Shown piece after piece: positions 31,448 through 32,913 of a stretch of 32,913 nucleotides of DNA (the stretch's first letter is position 1; the number at the start of each line of letters is the position of its first letter). The position numbers were made by a program, and so were the translations under genes. The DNA is from Alistipes sp. (GTDB lineage: Bacteria > Bacteroidota > Bacteroidia > Bacteroidales > Rikenellaceae), in NCBI GenBank assembly GCA_017630735.1, contig JAGBUS010000036.1:1-32913 (forward strand), read 5' to 3'. The notes beneath the pieces are model-generated. The model was not told where the DNA came from, searched no databases, and was given only the letters and a program-made list of their open reading frames with translations.

Positions 31448-32911
31448 ATGAAGATACGTAATATTATTATAGCATCACTCCTATTGTGTATGCCATTTGC
31501 GCTTAGCGCACAGACATCAGATAATACTGCTGAGACCTCAAGCAAGAAGAGTAAGAAGGAGGTTAAGTACAACGAGAATGGCGAGATTATCAAGACGGGT
31601 TACAACTACGGACCTCTGCCTGCCGTGGCTTTCGACGCCGATAAGGGCTTTCAGTTGGGTGCATTATTGAATATCTTTGACTTTGGTGATGGCTCTGACT
31701 ACCCTAACCCACGCCAGAAGTGGTACTTCGAGGCTTCGTTCTTCACCAAAGGCTCACAGCTCTTTGTAGTGTCGTATGACAATAAATTCTCTATCCCTGG
31801 AGTGCGTTTTTCGTCTACAGTGACACTCACCAACGACAAGGCTATGGACTTTTATGGTTTCAACGGATATATGTCCTACTATGATGCCGAGCGCGTAGCA
31901 TTGGGAAAGGATAAGAGTAATCTCAACGACTTTATCTATACGCCAAAGTATCGCGTAAACCGCCTTGCGCTACTATTCAAGACTGACTTTACAGGCAATA
32001 TCTGGGATAACAAGTTCTTCTGGGAGGCAGGCTATCACCTTAGCTACATCAAGCAGGGCTACGACAATAAGCAGGCACTAAACCTCGCTAAGATTAATAA
32101 GAACAAGGATGAGAACAAGATATTCCCTGAGACTGAGGAGCCTATTTTCGACCTATACCGTAAGTGGGGCATAATCTCTGAGGAGGAGGCATGGGGCGGT
32201 CTTAGCAGCACGCTTCGTTTGGGTCTCTTGTTCGACACTCGCGATAAGGAGGCTGCGCCATCACGCGGTATCTGGGCTGAGGCACACGCTATGGTTGCTC
32301 CAAAGTGGCTCGGCACAACAAATCCTTACTACCGCTACTCGGTAACATTCCGCCACTATGTGCCTATCGTGAAAAACGATATCCTCACATTCGCTTATCG
32401 TCTAAATTATGAGGGTACCTTTGGCAATGATGCGCCATACTACGTATTGCCATTTATCACTGTTATGGGTTCGAACTACGACCGCGATGGTATGGGTGGC
32501 TACCGCACAATCCGAGGTTTGATGCGTAACCGTGTGCAGGGTCTCGACGTGGCGTCATATAACGCAGAGTTCCGCTGGCGATTTGTATCGTTCCAGCTCT
32601 GGAAGCAGAATATATCATTTGGTTTGAGCCTCTTCAGCGACGGTACTATGGTTACTAAGAACTACGATATGTCGTTTAAGGGTGATGAGCAGTATCGTGC
32701 AGAGCATGACGAGTATATGGCTCTCACAGGCTACCGCACAGCAGACCGTCCACATATCACCGTTGGTGCGGGCTTGCGCTTCATTATGAATCAGAACTTC
32801 ATCGTTGCATTTGAGTATGGTATGCCACTAAGCAAGTTTAGTAGCGACCCATTCATCAAGAATCAGGATGGCAAGGGTGCGTTCTATATCAACACTGGTT
32901 ATCTGTTCTAA
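31448..32911 (+). CDS. Omp85/BamA-type outer-membrane beta-barrel without POTRA domains
   Basis: The protein has 487 residues from the ATG at 31448 (a TTG lies three codons earlier). MKIRNIIIASLLLCMPFALSA is a Sec signal peptide cleaved near ALSAQ. A short Ser/Lys-rich linker follows, then alternating beta-strands to a terminal aromatic strand (GAFYINTGYLF). Omp85 marks are LGLLFDTRDKEAAPSRGIW (like the LGLRYDTRD strand of BamA/TamA) and GGYRTIRGLMRNRVQG, the lid-loop RG motif. No POTRA domain precedes the barrel, so it is not the essential BamA. It may insert or translocate a surface molecule, or move lipid, together with the acyltransferase. The stop codon is two bases from the window end, so downstream genes are unseen. 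Confidence 0.85.
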   Translation: MKIRNIIIASLLLCMPFALSAQTSDNTAETSSKKSKKEVKYNENGEIIKTGYNYGPLPAVAFDADKGFQLGALLNIFDFGDGSDYPNPRQKWYFEASFFTKGSQLFVVSYDNKFSIPGVRFSSTVTLTNDKAMDFYGFNGYMSYYDAERVALGKDKSNLNDFIYTPKYRVNRLALLFKTDFTGNIWDNKFFWEAGYHLSYIKQGYDNKQALNLAKINKNKDENKIFPETEEPIFDLYRKWGIISEEEAWGGLSSTLRLGLLFDTRDKEAAPSRGIWAEAHAMVAPKWLGTTNPYYRYSVTFRHYVPIVKNDILTFAYRLNYEGTFGNDAPYYVLPFITVMGSNYDRDGMGGYRTIRGLMRNRVQGLDVASYNAEFRWRFVSFQLWKQNISFGLSLFSDGTMVTKNYDMSFKGDEQYRAEHDEYMALTGYRTADRPHITVGAGLRFIMNQNFIVAFEYGMPLSKFSSDPFIKNQDGKGAFYINTGYLF

Positions 32912-32913
32912 AG

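Noticed and set aside
1..32913. tRNA, rRNA, riboswitch, CRISPR, phage or insertion-sequence genes
   Set aside because: I looked for cloverleaf-like segments, repeat-spacer arrays, transposase and integrase motifs in spacers and coding regions and saw none that could be supported.

Overview
The window looks like a chromosome segment from a gut-type member of the order Bacteroidales. Rikenellaceae/Alistipes is only a guess at a finer level. The evidence is: promoter -7 boxes of the form TAnnTTTG in front of most transcription units; family content typical of that phylum (histone H1-like Hc1, FeoA-FeoB fusion, DUF4251 and DUF5106 proteins, GLUG-repeat lipoproteins, UvrA whose first zinc knuckle has lost its leading CxxC); and the short structured repeats between genes. 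No tRNA, rRNA, CRISPR array, transposase or phage gene is visible. The window cuts the first gene on the left and ends two bases after a complete gene on the right.

Region 1 (1-2892) carries methylmalonyl-CoA functions. On the minus strand a methylmalonyl-CoA epimerase gene precedes the start of a propionyl/methylmalonyl-CoA carboxyltransferase subunit. On the plus strand a small thioredoxin-like protein precedes the MeaB/ArgK GTPase that services B12-dependent methylmalonyl-CoA mutase. The epimerase-carboxylase gap holds a composite repeat: one hairpin repeat interrupted by a second one. An uninterrupted version of the first lies at 3147-3232 and a second copy of the inserted unit at about 13191-13299.

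Region 2 (2893-7095) holds a small lipoprotein; a sirtuin (CobB type) that overlaps a signal-less L,D-transpeptidase-like gene; a glutamate/dicarboxylate-type symporter; and a DUF4251 protein whose start codon lies inside a terminator-like hairpin. Repeat-rich spacer follows.

Region 3 (7096-13059) is a compact five-gene minus-strand unit with gaps of 1-3 nt and one 4-nt overlap: CvfB-like S1 RNA-binding protein, SAM methyltransferase, omega-amidase/nitrilase, TauE/SafE exporter, UvrA. A 58-residue Hc1 histone-like gene lies just upstream with its own promoter.

Region 4 (13479-16582) is a ferrous-iron locus: a FeoA-FeoB fusion plus a 49-residue FeoB-associated Cys-rich membrane peptide, with a perfect inverted repeat overlapping the promoter.

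Region 5 (16583-22552) is a two-gene unit for very large GLUG-repeat surface lipoproteins, visibly more AT-rich than the neighbours. The upstream gene carries a helical insert of about 235 residues inside the repeats.

Region 6 (22851-26489) has a zeta-toxin-like P-loop kinase overlapping a 57-residue partner, a DUF5106/thioredoxin-like lipoprotein, and argS.

Region 7 (26600-32911) has dusB, a DUF819 membrane protein, then a plus-strand run of a BASS-family transporter, a PlsC-like acyltransferase and a POTRA-less Omp85-type outer-membrane barrel. The last two are 9 nt apart and suggest a shared envelope-lipid role.
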